A DNA stretch of 64,000 nt from Drosophila persimilis. Taxonomy: Eukaryota; Arthropoda; Insecta; Diptera; Drosophilidae. Below are positions 9,401 through 22,100 of the stretch, piece by piece (within the stretch, counting starts at the first letter, position 1; every line of letters begins with the position of its first letter). Made by a program: the position numbers and the translations under genes. The notes under the pieces were generated by a model. That model was given only the letters and a program-made list of their open reading frames with translations. It was not told the origin of the DNA and ran no database searches. The stretch lies in assembly GCF_003286085.1 (NCBI RefSeq), contig NW_020825289.1:8060001-8124000 (forward strand), written 5' to 3'.

Positions 9401-12115
9401 CAATTGTTTTTTTTCCATCTTTCTTCTTTCGGATATAATCGGAATTAACTTTCCGTTTTCTTTGCTGGGATACGGCAACCGTATGCTGCATCGATTAATT
9501 ATGAGTGTAAGGAATATATAATACGTGGTTGGGGCGGCATGCGACGATCAAGAACGATCACACATTTTCAGTACCAACCCTTATCTTAATATCTGTATCT
9601 TTGTTTAAGACCGACCGACCAGACCTATCCAATGGCAATTCCTCTTGGGATAGCCTCACAGCTCGTACTGTCCGTAAGGGTAAAAAGGGTACAAACAAAG
9701 GCGAATGGCACTCTGTTTGGGAAATAGTTTTCCACCACAATGACATTTCTGTTTTCCCCTGTGCGGTTAGTGGCTGGGGCACGGAACGGCACTGCACGGG
9801 AAGATGGCCAATAAAATTAATTGATTTTGGGGTTTCTTTTTTACTGCTGCTTGTTCTGCTGCTGCTGCAGAGTCTGATTTCTGCTTCTGTGACAGTTTGA
9901 CCGCATTTGATTGACACTCTAGGGTCTGCTTCTAAAGGGTATTCTGTGGGAAACGGCCTGCTATCGGCTAGCCCTTCAGAACCTTAATTAGATTAGCAGT
10001 TGCACACACTGATTTGGATGGTAGCTGATTTGGTTTAGAGGCTAACAAATGTACTCGATCCTAAGCAGTGGGATTTTTAGTTTGATCTCAGATCTGTTAT
10101 CAGATCTCCCAGCTATCCCTGGCCCTTTATTCCCCCCTAAACTATCAATAAATATTTCTGCTAAATAAATACAAAATACATAACGTTTAATTGGATATAC
10201 AACACAGAATGAATTTCATAATTGTTCATGTATTGCCTATCCTTCGAATGGAATGATTGGGGAATTTCGTTGGGGAAAACGAACAATTGTAAATTGTAAA
10301 TTGTAAACGTAAACGCTTTCAACGGTTTTCCCTGTGCATCTGGCATTGATTTCCATTTTCCATTTTTATTAACAACCATTTAAGTGCAATGAAGTGAAAT
10401 GCGAGAATACTCCGAGTATATATACATATATATATATATGTATATTCCTCTAGTGTATTTTTGTTCGTCCCGGATTTCGTTTTTATGGCGGGGCATAGTG
10501 TAGATGGCATTTCATGGCTGATTTAACCCGGCACCCTAACAGTGACTGCTGCGCTGCTGCTCTGCGGTTCTGTTCTGCCTGTGACTGTGGCTGTGCCTGT
10601 GACTGCGCCTGTGACTGTGCCTGTGACTGCGCCTGTGACTGTGCCTGTGACTGCTCCTTCTGCTCTTGCCACGGTTATTGCTGCTGTTATTCATTCATTT
10701 TTTGATTCATTCGTTCCCTCGTTCTCGTTCTGCTTAAGCGAGGTATTTGCGGACGGCCAAGGGTATATTGTATTCAATCATTAGTGGGGGCTATCGGAGC
10801 CCCCTATCCTCCCCCCTATCGGAGTACAGCCTCTGCTGTACTGTCATTTCCTTTGGGATGATTTTAAAAGTGACTGCTTTTTTCGGTACTGTTAGCGGGT
10901 ATCAGACAGTCCGAATATCGACTATACCATTCCTACTTCATTTTTTCATATGTCAGTGGCGTAAATGAAAACGCAAACGGGGCGTATGATTAATGTGGTT
11001 TACATATGAAAGCGACTCTGTCCTCTGCCCCCTGCCCTCCAGCCGGCACTCTGTCTTTGTCTGGTTTTGGTTCTGTTTCTGTTGCTGTCTCCTTTCTGCT
11101 CCTTCTGGGGGCGACTGTTGTTGCTGCTGGCAGTGCTCATTCAATAATTTATTGCTGGCATCCTCAGCCACTTACAATGTCAGAAAAATATGCACGAAAT
11201 ATGCATAAAAGTATTACATGCAGGCGTTTGTCAGCCCCAGCAGACCCCTCCCGCCCCACACTCCTCCTCCCACAAGTCGAAAGTGAAAGCTTACGCCGTA
11301 ATAAATCACGCAACGTGGGATTATCAATTAATTGGCTTCTAACAATTTTACAATCCAATCAGAGCTGATAAGAGATACAAAATGAAATTACGAATGCCAG
11401 AGGGGGGGAAGTGAGTTCTGTGGTGAGTTTTATTCAGATTTTAATTGGCACTCAAGCCAGGGAAACCACATCACGAATCTTGGCAACGGAGTATGCAAAT
11501 TTCAAGGACAGTTCCAGAACACTCTATAGGATTTAGGTACACACATATGTACGAGTATATATTCCGATGTAGCTTCGACTTATTCAATGCTGAATGTACG
11601 AATGTTCAATGTGCACAAAAATTACTATCAGCCCTTGGCCTTTGGTCTGGCGGAACGTGGATCGTCATGCTTATGGCGTGTATATAAGGGTTTACAGTGC
11701 AGATCTTTTTCCTTGTTTCTGTATCCCCCTACCGAAAGACAGAGTGAGAGGAAGAGATACCAATTCCATATGTAAATCATAAGCTCATATATTAAATAAA
11801 AGTATAAAAGTAGAGCCGCGGCCCTTGCCGCTGGTTTTTAACCCTTTTCTGGGCGGGGCTCTTATCATTCAAGCAAACCAGACAGGAAGCTGGTTATTGG
11901 ATTATATGCATTTTATATTGTAATGCATATATACAGTGGAGCACCCGTTTCTCACAGTGTACTTCCATAAATATACTCGTACAATTCATTATCAATTGAA
12001 TGCCATATGAGCGATGTGACTGCTGCTCGAACTCGAACCGAAGGGTGATAAATCTTCAGTCTTCCGAGTCGAGACACCAGTCGGACTTCAGTCGAGACCT
12101 CAGCGACAGTTCAGA
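6431..12115. other. Intergenic stretch without a recognised gene
   Basis: 5.7 kb between the snoRNA host and the dehydrogenase. Open frames here are short, overlap on both strands and have low-complexity composition. The only structure I see is microsatellite and minisatellite sequence (10577-10653) and a TA-rich run near 10420-10440. No tRNA-like or snRNA-like sequence was noticed. Confidence 0.6.
10577..10653 (+). repeat. 12-bp minisatellite (CTGTGACTGYGC)n
   Basis: About six tandem copies of CTGTGACTGYGC, alternating T and C at one site. It creates spurious Cys/Asp- or Val/Pro-Thr-rich open frames. Confidence 0.9.
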
Positions 12116-13128
12116 ATGAGCAGTTCGAGCGTCGAGAAGATTGGGATCGTGGGCAGCGGCCTCATCGGCAGAGCCTGGGCCATGCTCTTCGCCTCGGCGG
12201 GCTACCGCGTACAGATGTACGACATTCTGGAGAGCCAGCTGGCCACGGCCCAGCAGGAGCTGCAGAAGGAGCTCCACAGTCTGGAGGAGAGGGGTGCGCT
12301 GCGGGGCCAGTTGAGGGCGGCGGAGCAGTTGGCGCTGATCGGGTTCACCCAGCGGCTGGAGGAGCTCGTCGTGAATGCTGTGCACATTCAGGAGTGCGTT
12401 CCCGAGCAGCTGGAGCTGAAGAAGTCTCTGTATTCGCAGCTGGATGGCCTTCTGGGAGACGACACTGTGGTCGCCAGCTCAACGAGCACCTTCATGCCTT
12501 CGCTGTACAGCGAGGGACTCAGCAGGCGACAGCAGGTGGGATGCCTTGATGCCATTTTCTCACACTCACTTATAAGCTTTTGACCCACCAGATGCTGGTA
12601 GCCCACCCCCTGAATCCGCCCTACTTCATACCCCTGGTGGAGATTGTGCCCGCTCCCTGGACCACCGCCGAGGCTGTGGAGCGCACCCGCCTGCTGATGC
12701 TGAGCCTGGGCCAGCGGCCGGTGACGCTGAAGCGCGAGATCGAGGGCTTCGCCACCAATCGCATCCAGTATGCGATACTCAACGAGGTCTGGCGCCTGGT
12801 TGGCTCGGGGATACTCAGCGTAGCGGATGTGGACCGGGTGCTGAGCCAAGGACTCGGATTGCGCTACGCGCTGCTCGGCTCCCTCGAGACGGCCCACCTG
12901 AACGCGCCCGGCGGGGTGGCCGATTACTTCCAGCGCTTCGGCGGCGAGATCTCCGCCGTGAGTGCCACCTATGGGCCAACGCCGAGCACCCGAGCGGAGG
13001 CAGGGACGCTGGCGGAGATTGCCAGGCAGTGCGAGGAGCTGGTGCCGCTGGAGACGCTCGGCCAGAGGCGGGCCACGCGGGACGCCTTCCTCACCCAGCT
13101 GGCCAAGCTGAAGAAGCAATTCGAATAG
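12116..13128 (+). CDS. Lambda-crystallin/CRYL1-like L-gulonate 3-dehydrogenase, 2 exons (12116-12535, 12592-13128)
   Basis: A cytosolic NAD-dependent dehydrogenase of the 3-hydroxyacyl-CoA dehydrogenase superfamily. CRYL1 relatives oxidise L-gulonate in the uronate pathway. The spliced product is 318 aa against about 319 for CRYL1. The Rossmann motif GSGLIG is at residues 13-18 and the ribose-binding acid is D36 in QMYD. SSTSTF follows near 120. The catalytic dyad is H145 (AHPLNPPY) and E157 (PLVEIVP), 12 residues apart as in the family. FATNRIQYAILNE and the C-terminal helical domain complete it. The 56-nt intron (GTGGGA...CAG) is phase 0 between Q140 and M141. Start chosen at the first ATG in frame, with the Rossmann fold beginning at residue 9. 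I recall a D. melanogaster neighbour of Sec61beta of this type (CG10131). Substrate is inferred from family. Confidence 0.93.
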
Positions 13129-16100
13129 GAAACTAATTGCTACGCTTTTTTCGTTGATTAAAATATTCCGTAACAAATCGAGGGAAAAGGCTTTTCTCAC
13201 TCTCCGTTTCCTGCCCCTCCTCCATGGCCCACACTCTTGATGCTCCTCCGTGTTCTCCGTTTTGCCCGTGCATTAATGAAATTAATTTTTGCGGCAACCG
13301 GAAACGCTTTTCCAGGCGCACCATTCAAGTACAACGTGTCGCATTTCCGCTCTGGCATTAAATTCGGGTTTTCCCCGTCTGATTCCGACTCTGCCGCCCC
13401 ACTTCTTCGCCTCTTCGCTTTTCCACTTTGCCATTACATTTTCCCTTCATTCGGCACTTGGGCCTGATGAATACTGTCGGCTTTAACTCATTTTTCATTT
13501 CGGGGCAGTCTCCATTGCAAATTTCCATCATCCCTTCCTTGAGTGAGGAAACTCAATCTGAGAGCGGCATTTGTTTTCGAAACGGACGGGATTCATAGTG
13601 AAATTTGAAGGGGCATAATGGCTCCTTCTACATCTACAATTTGATGGGATTACTGGCTATGGTAACCGACTTTAATGCCCTCGAATAATATCCCTTGAAA
13701 AATTTGCAAATCACATTTCACTCGATTGTTATTCGAAAGCGAAAGACCTGCTCTGCCCTTTTAATAATTTAAGAATTCTCACCAAATTCCTCACCAGGGC
13801 CATATAACAATTAAAGCCGCAACATTTTTGCCAGTGGGTGGGTGGGGAGTGCGAGTGCGAGTGGTGTGGCCCCCGGGGCGTCTCGTCTGCGGCCCTGAAA
13901 TCGTGATGGCGTTGGCGGTGGGCTTAAAACTGCAATGTCATTGTTACGGGACAGCGGGGGAGCAACAAAAAGCATGTGGCTAGTAATTCATTACCCAGAC
14001 CAGGACCAGAACCAGGACCAGGATCAGGACTCATCGGACTGCCAAAGGGAATTCGTAGGGGGTGACCAGCAGCAGCCAGGACTATTGCACATGGCGCTGT
14101 CGGCCAACGCCATTTAATGGCCAAACAAAAGGCGTTGACAAAAAAATATCAGAGAGAACAAGCAAGAACGATATTAATGGACAACTTCCAACTAAAAGAT
14201 ACCCGTTTATAGGGGAACTACTATATGTGCTACGATAATGCTACAATACGGCTACGATACTACCACTATGCTGCTATATATAGGTACTACTATATCTTGG
14301 ATACATATGTATATCTGATGAATGTGTGCTAATTTGGTTGCGGGATATGATGGTTTTTCTCTGAATCTGCCTCTAATAAATATCCCTCTATGTTATCTGT
14401 CGATAATCTCTCTATTACGAATATATGCCAGCCAAGCGAGTGAGCAAGGGGTTGACGCACGAGTGAAGCAAGCGTGCAGGCTGGTGTATTTCGTATAAAG
14501 CCAAAGCGATGTTCCACATCCTTAAAATTGTAAATATTTATTTAGTGTCTGAAGCTCTTTTGGCTGGGGTATTTTTCAAAATAAATGTACTTTATGGGTT
14601 CGGACATACGCCTAGAAAAACAGAGTATGCCTTTGGACTCTGCAAAGTACCGCGTATAAAAAGAGCCGGCCGCAAAGTGTGAAAAGTGTGGATCGAGTTA
14701 TGAAGTATTTGCAAAAGTGCAGACGGGACGCAGTGGATGGGATGGAGGAGGGGGGGCTGTGGACGGGCGGATGGGGTATGGGGTATGGGGTGTGGGGGCA
14801 GGCTAAAAGTTAAAACAACGAGCCATAATTAATGGAATGACAACAGAGAGCAGGCAACAATTTCAATGTCCCCTACAGTTTGATTTTTTTGTCTGGCTTT
14901 TTCCTTTCTTTTTGTTTTGTTTGAGCCAGACGTTAGGACCTGGTCCTGTGGCTAGGTGGGAATGTTTATTGAACTCTTCCGAGAGCCAGAGAGAGAGAGA
15001 GGGAGAGAAAGATAGGCAGGGAAACAGAAAAAAGGATTGGGTATGAAGAGGAAGGAAGCCATGGGCGGGAGGGGCTGCAAAAAAAGAGGAAATGCATTGT
15101 TTCACGCCCAATTTCATTTGGGTATTTTTAATGGTCGTACGGGGAGGACAGACACGGGACGGACAGGGTCCTGGCGGAGGCTGGAGCTGTGGGTGGTGCT
15201 TGCAATTAGCGTCCAGTAATCAAAGTAATTAATGAAATGCATTCTAGAGGCTCCCAGTCGGTATGCAAAAGTAGAAATGACATTGTTTTGGCTATGAGAA
15301 TGGATCAATGGAATACGCTGTGACTCTAGGACGAATCAGTAGAGGATTCTTCTCTTGGTGCCATCCCCAGAGCTAGATTCAAACTAGCAACTGACAGGAT
15401 TAACTGTACGAATGAATCACAATAAGAGCCACTAATTGAACAAAAGCAAGCCGAAGGAAACTCAATTCCTCCGTCGTTATTCATTAATTATCCCCACCTC
15501 CGGGAGACCCCTTGCGACCCCCCACAAAACACCTTCATGCGAGAAGGATCCAGCAAACAAGCAGATAACAAATACAAAAATAACAATTTTTCATCGGGTC
15601 TGTCATCTGTTCGTGTTCTGTGAGTTGTTAACAATCGATATGATGTGTTTTCCAGACCCATCGGGGCGTAGGGCGTCCTGCAACACAACAAATGAGGACA
15701 GTGTTTTATGGCCAAGGGGGGATGGTAGGGGCACCCATCCCGCTGACAGATAGTCTAGCACAATAAATCATTACATAAAACATTTACGCCTCGCAGGGTA
15801 CAAAAGTTGATTCGAACCGACGGACCCGCTCCGCTCCGATCCAAACCGACCCCATTCGATTCGATTGCGGGAGAGGAAGCTGAGACGATGATAAATAAAT
15901 AAGCAGATCCTTTGAATAAAGATGTCAAAGATTGGGACTAGACCAAGGTATGTGATGGGTTTCGTGACGTGACCTCCACACCATCAGTTAGCCTTAGCCG
16001 TAGCCTCTTCCATTTATCATGTGGGGGGAAGACAATCGATTGGAATTCATTTAATTTGACCATTTCAAATGCTCCAAAGAGAAATCAGAGCAATGGCCAA

Positions 16101-19100
16101 AAGGCATCAAACAGCAGCAAACAATAGACCTGTCTCCTGGCCCTGCCTTGAGCTGCCTTGAACTGCCTTGAGCTGCCTTTGAGGCGGATTCCCCATCCGA
16201 TTCCCACTGCCATTCCGGCTCCATCTATCGCTCTCCCGCTGACATTTATCTTGATCGACCTCAGTGGCACTTTTTGCACCGCACCACACCAAATTCAATT
16301 TGCTTTATGGATGGCACACAATGGACACACAATAAATACATCAAATAAGAGCAAAACCCGTTGGATCAGAGGCAACGAAGTGGGTATACCCTAACCAGCA
16401 TCTTCGTAGAGAAATGATGAGAGAGATGTAGGTATGGGAAGCCTATGTAGAGAGTATCAAGAGTATGTTGGCCACGTGTGATACGATATCCTGCAGTCTC
16501 TAAAGAACATCTCCTTGGGCAAACATTTTCTTTTGGGCCATTCTTCGATTGCGTTATTTGTCTGTGGCATTGTTGTGGCCGGCCAATAAATCAATGCCTT
16601 TGTGATAATTTATGTTCTCCATTGGAATTTTCATTTATCTGTCGAACATATTAAATCTGGGCTAATCGAGGGCCGAGCAGTCGGACTCCATTATGACAAA
16701 TGAGACCAGGTCTGGGTTGCATTATTAAATCGCTTTAAAGGATGCTTCAATGGCTGCCACAGCCTGGGCCTGGAGCTGGGGCTGGGGCTGCGTCCTCTGG
16801 CTGTTGCAAGTTGAAGAATGTTGCTTTTGGCCCCGCCCCGACCCGACCCGGCATGTCCGGCTTCTAGTCGTAGTCGTAGTCGACTAGTCCCTGGTCCCTT
16901 GTCCTTTGAGCGCGGCACGTCAGCGTTTTTGCTACTCCTCGTTTTTGTGTCTGGTCCGTCGGTCAAAACCGCAGACATTTTGGAGGAGGGCGTCGGGCAA
17001 ATTGTTTGGCCAGCACAAAGTTTATTTAATTTCTCACAGAATGGAGATCTACGTGCCCCCTTTTTTTGACTTTGTTGATTAAAACAAATTGCGCTCTGTC
17101 TCAACGGCAATCAGACCCACAGACCCCCAGACGGACACCCGCCCCCTAGAAGGGGCAGAAAAGTCTAGCATTCCTCAAGGTTTTTCCAAGGGTTCCTCGA
17201 CTCTGGGCTTAAGATTGCTTCAACCAAAGAGTTCTCAGTAGTATGATATGCTAGGAATCGCTTTAATAATTTCCAAATTTTATTGAACATGATTCAGACT
17301 CTTGAAAATCAGGAATACACGTGCTGCAATTCCGTGAATTGCCAAAGAAAAGTGCATTTCAAAGCATTATTCAATGTTATACACAAGGAATAATACGATT
17401 GCTTGTTCACCATTTTGTTTTTGCTTTGTTATGCTTTCTTGCCGCATGCACAACTGTACTTGTTGGCCCGCTGCCTGCGCTGGGATCCGTGCATGTGACA
17501 GCGCTCGAGAGGGCCTTATCTAATTAGTCTCTGAGTTTATTTGAGTTGATTTTCGCAATCAGATTTCGTGTTTGCTTTTCGCTTTCTGCCAACAAAGTCA
17601 AATTCGCTGGCAATTGTCATAACTCTAATGCAATTAACCCTTGCCCTCGCCCTCGCCCTCGCCCTCACCCCAGCTCCAGTCCGAGCCCCAGAGCGCAACT
17701 TCATTGGATAAAAAGGATATAAAGGATAGGAAAGATAGCAGAGAGATGGGAAGCCGAGTAAATACAGCCATGGAGTAAACCTAAATATTTAATTAGGATT
17801 ATAACGAAGCGGGCTTATCGCGGCCAACGACGACCGAGGGAGGAGAAGACACCGACGAATGTCAAAGAGTGTGTGTCCTGCGGGCCAGGGGCTTCCTGCG
17901 GGAGTATGTGGAGGATGCGTGCCGTCTGGCGTTTCACTTTTCGTTGACTTAATTTAATTAATTTCCTAGCCCGAAGGGTCCATCCTGTCTGTCTGCCTGC
18001 CTATCCGTCTCCAGCTCGCTTTTCCTTTCAGCTTTACATTTTTTTTAAAGACCCTTCACTTGTGATTGCCGAACGATGTGTACATAGTGTGCCTATCGAC
18101 ACACGATATAAAGGATACCTCTGTGTGTGTGTGGGGCAGAAGCAGGACTTGGACCAGGACGAGGACATTGCTCTGCTTGCGGGTGTGCAATATGCTGTAA
18201 ATAATGAAAATCCAATTTTTGTTGCTTCTTTATACGTTTACCTCTGGAGTGAAATGAGTGCCGTGTGTGTGGTGGGGGGAGGGGCATAATGTGTTCATCA
18301 TCATCGTGCCGGAACGATGGCTATGGTGAGGAATGAAGGGTACCAAACACACTCCACTATGAGAGGCTCCACCTTGAGCACCGTACGATACACTTCTGCA
18401 AAGGGTATTTCGCATTCTCTCCCCGAAAGAAACGCCAATTTGTTTTGCCTTCCTGATTGCATTACGCTCTCCAGACTCGTGTGCTCTTTTTTTTTTTGGC
18501 TGACGTACCTTTGCGATTTCATTTCGTTTGCCCTGAATCCCTGAAAGTTGAAGTAATCAAGTAATGAAACTCCGTCCGGCGAAACTTAAGCAAAGACCCC
18601 CTGAATGGGGCGGTCGGTGGGCAGCCACATGTTGACGGGTTGCTGGGACGAAACAGAAAAAAAATTATGCAGAACAGAACAAGTTTTCGTCCATATTAAT
18701 GCCTGGACGAAATGTGATTAAAGTCAAGAGCCATCTACGGCACCTCAAACTGTTGACTGCAGCCGGAGCGGAGAGGAGCGGCAATCAAATTAAACTTGAA
18801 GTGATTTTCAATTGGAAATTCTCGAAACGGGTCCCTGGCACACCGCAACAGTTTTAAGTGTATTCAAATTAAACTGACGCAGACCGAACCAAACCGAACC
18901 GAACCAACAATGCCAGACGAAGTCAGGCGGCAACAGTCAGAGACTTACCACCAGAGGTGGCAGCCTGACCGCCTCACCGGACATGGCATGGTTGCAACTG
19001 ACATTTTCCGATATTCCGTACATATCTCCTGGTGTTTCAGCTGTCCGATCAGAAAGGTCTACCTATAATTTGTACTATTCGAATGGGTTCAAACGATACA

Positions 19101-22100
19101 TTGAACAAATGTTGGCAGGTTTTGACTGAAAACATAACCGATGGAGTTTCCAGTCTTGTAGTATCGTTATTTCCGCTCTTACGCTCTCATCTCTAGTCTG
19201 TCGAATGGGAACCATCCTTACTGTCTCCTTCCTGGGCTTCTGCCCCATCAAGTGGGTCGTGGGTCGACTCTGCCTTCAGACTGTTTTACTGGACATTTTG
19301 CCTTGTAATGCGATTGTTGTTTGTTGCCATTGTTGGCGCTGTCATTCTTGTGACTGCTGTTGTTGTTGTTGCTCTGCTATCTGCTTGTCTATCTGCGTGT
19401 TTAGTTGTGGACCAAATGGCTAAGAGGGAGGAAGTACTGGTGCTGTCAACAAGCAGCCTCGGTGGCATCAGCAATTGCGGATCTCCAGAGGACCCCACAG
19501 CCCACACCCCCACCCCTATCTCTTCCTCTCTCCTTGTAGGACCTTTGATTCGTTTCCTGGACACGTCTCGTCTGCGGTCGTACTTTTTTTTGGCAACATT
19601 TAGCGCGTGTGCGGGACGGCACGGGACGTACGCGGTTTTTGAGCTGCCGCCTGTCGTTGATTAGATTGTCTGATGCTTTAATAGGATTGTAAAAGCCTGA
19701 ACGAAGCTACAGAGTGTTTCATTTATATATTCTGTGGCACTTTAGTCCCCCGTGAAAACATCATCATCAGACCAACCAAAGGATGAAGGGCTTGGTACCT
19801 TGATATACCGCCACGGTTTCTATGGCATTTATATGACTTAGAATCTGCTTGGTTTTACCTGTTAAGCCATATATTCCAAAACTCTAAAGAACTACCATTA
19901 CTTTCTTCATTGAAAACTTAATTATGTATTTGGCCTATATTTCCCAAATATCTCTCTATATCTATTACCGAATCTAATTATTCAATTGCACAAGAGCCAA
20001 ACGAGTGCCATTTCCCAGGAAAATGATCAAAAACAGTTAAGCAGCTTAAGTGCTGCTGATTGGACGACTGAAGTGGGAAACGTTTATAAGGCAGCAGGCA
20101 GATGGCAGCAGGCAGATGGCCGGCATATGAACAGTTAAAGGCTTATAAATTACATCCATATATTCCGTCCTGCAACATGGCAGACTTCACTCCCTGTGGC
20201 CGATGCAGAGTCGAGAAAATCTGTATTAAAATCGCATTATATCCGCCTCACTTGACAGCGAATTGGGGAAGGCGGCGGTGGGGCGAGGGGCGAGGCGGGT
20301 GAAAAGTGCAGCTGCATGAAGGTTGAGCCACTGGAAAGAAAGGAAATTCTGCAGCCAAACGTACTCGTTCTGTCAGGACCGAAATGTTCGGGGCAAGTTT
20401 ATAAACCAAACTCCGGAGGAGTCGGGAACAGTCGGGGACGGAGTTGGGTGGCAGTGGCAGTGGCAGAGGCAGAGGCAGTGGCTGCGAGCAATAACCTCAG
20501 AATGCATTTACAGCTGCTGTGCTGTGGACAGGAGGACAGAGGAGCAGGATGCGGTTGACTGGTGGGGGCCGGAGAGCAAGGATGAGGACAGGACTGGGGG
20601 CCAGGACCTAGGCTGTAAGTGCCAGTAAAAATGAAAACTTCCTCGGTCCTCGGTCCTCGGTGCTCGGTCCTCGCCAGAACAGCAATTGTGGTTTCTAATT
20701 GTTTTGGGTATTTTCGCTAGTACTTGCATTTGCAATTATTGTGTGTAATTCGGAACTAAGTGTTCTCTTTTTAATAGGTTTTGTCCTTTATTCGAACTGA
20801 CATCTATACAAATTCTTGATTTTGTTTTGATCCAAGCAAATTACATGAGTAGATTGATAGATGGAGACGAATCTTCGGAAAAACAAGCCCTTGAGCAGCA
20901 GGGATCTATGGCGACTTGGCTTAAAAGTATTTGGTCATGATCCCTCAAGCTACAAGGAGTTCTCAATTAACATTTGATTACCATAGAGCAGAGATAGAGA
21001 GGTGTTCTGGAGCTGCTGCCTCTATCCGGATTCTTAAAAGTCATGTCTCTCAGATCTAAGGGGTTTGTTTTGCAGGTTTTCTACCTACAACCGTACGTAA
21101 TCATTCGCGGATATTGGAAATCTCCTTAAGTCAGTTTTGGTATCTCTACCGCAATTGAGTCTATGAAAGTGATCGCCACTTGGCGGACTACTGCCGGCAG
21201 TTCCTTGGATTTCAGGCCTTTGTTACTTAATCCTTATCCCGTCAATATATTACTGATTAGAGTCCTACTGCTTTTTTGTCTGCTTTTCGTTGGGTTTTTT
21301 TGAATGTTTTCTAAAATGAGTTGTTGGAGGGGGGGCTGTGGGGCTCTCATGTGTCTCTGTCCCTGTCTGGGTCTTTTAGACGGCTACTAACCCGTTATCC
21401 TGGAGCACTCTGTCCAGCCGCAGGCTAAAGCTTCGCCTGTCACTCAACGGGGGCTTTCGTGGCGCCACCCGCTTGCCACAGACCAGTCCTCCCGGCAATA
21501 GTCCTCTTCCTGGAGTGGCAGGCAAATGTAACAAAGAAGATATATTAAAGTGGTTTTTAATCATTCCGCACTTTTTCCAGCCACACTTAACTTTTTTCAA
21601 ATGTGTGTGTGTGTGTGTGTGGCATGGGAAATAAATTAAAGGAAGCCTTTCAGGACATAAGCCCTGCCCGGATCAAGCTTAGTGGAGAGCCAGGGCCCAG
21701 AGTGGAGGGGCGGCTAGAGAGAGTTTATTAAAAAAGAGACGAACGAGCCCCCAAACAATAAATTTATGTACGGCTCAAAAGTATGAAAAATGCGTTGCGC
21801 AGATGAAAGAGGAGCGCACACACAGATACACACACACACACACACACATACTATTCTCGTACACCATTTAATGCAGATTTATGATTTTAATAAACGATTT
21901 TTATAAGCGTATTTGAAGGAAGCTAATAATTTGTATATAATAGGTGGTTCCATTAATATGATTGAAATACGCATTTTAAACTGGGACCACACCATCAGAA
22001 TCGTATCTTTCTATCTATCCATCTTCTCTACACTGATATACAAAAAGAATTCACTTTGATTTAAATGAAAATGCATTAAACGGCCTTTTTATTAATGGCC

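Noticed and set aside
10514..10784. Cys/Asp-rich and Val/Pro-rich frames
   Set aside because: Products of the 12-bp minisatellite.
12388..13200. 270-aa minus-strand frame
   Set aside because: Antisense shadow of the dehydrogenase. High-GC codons leave the opposite strand open; composition is low complexity.
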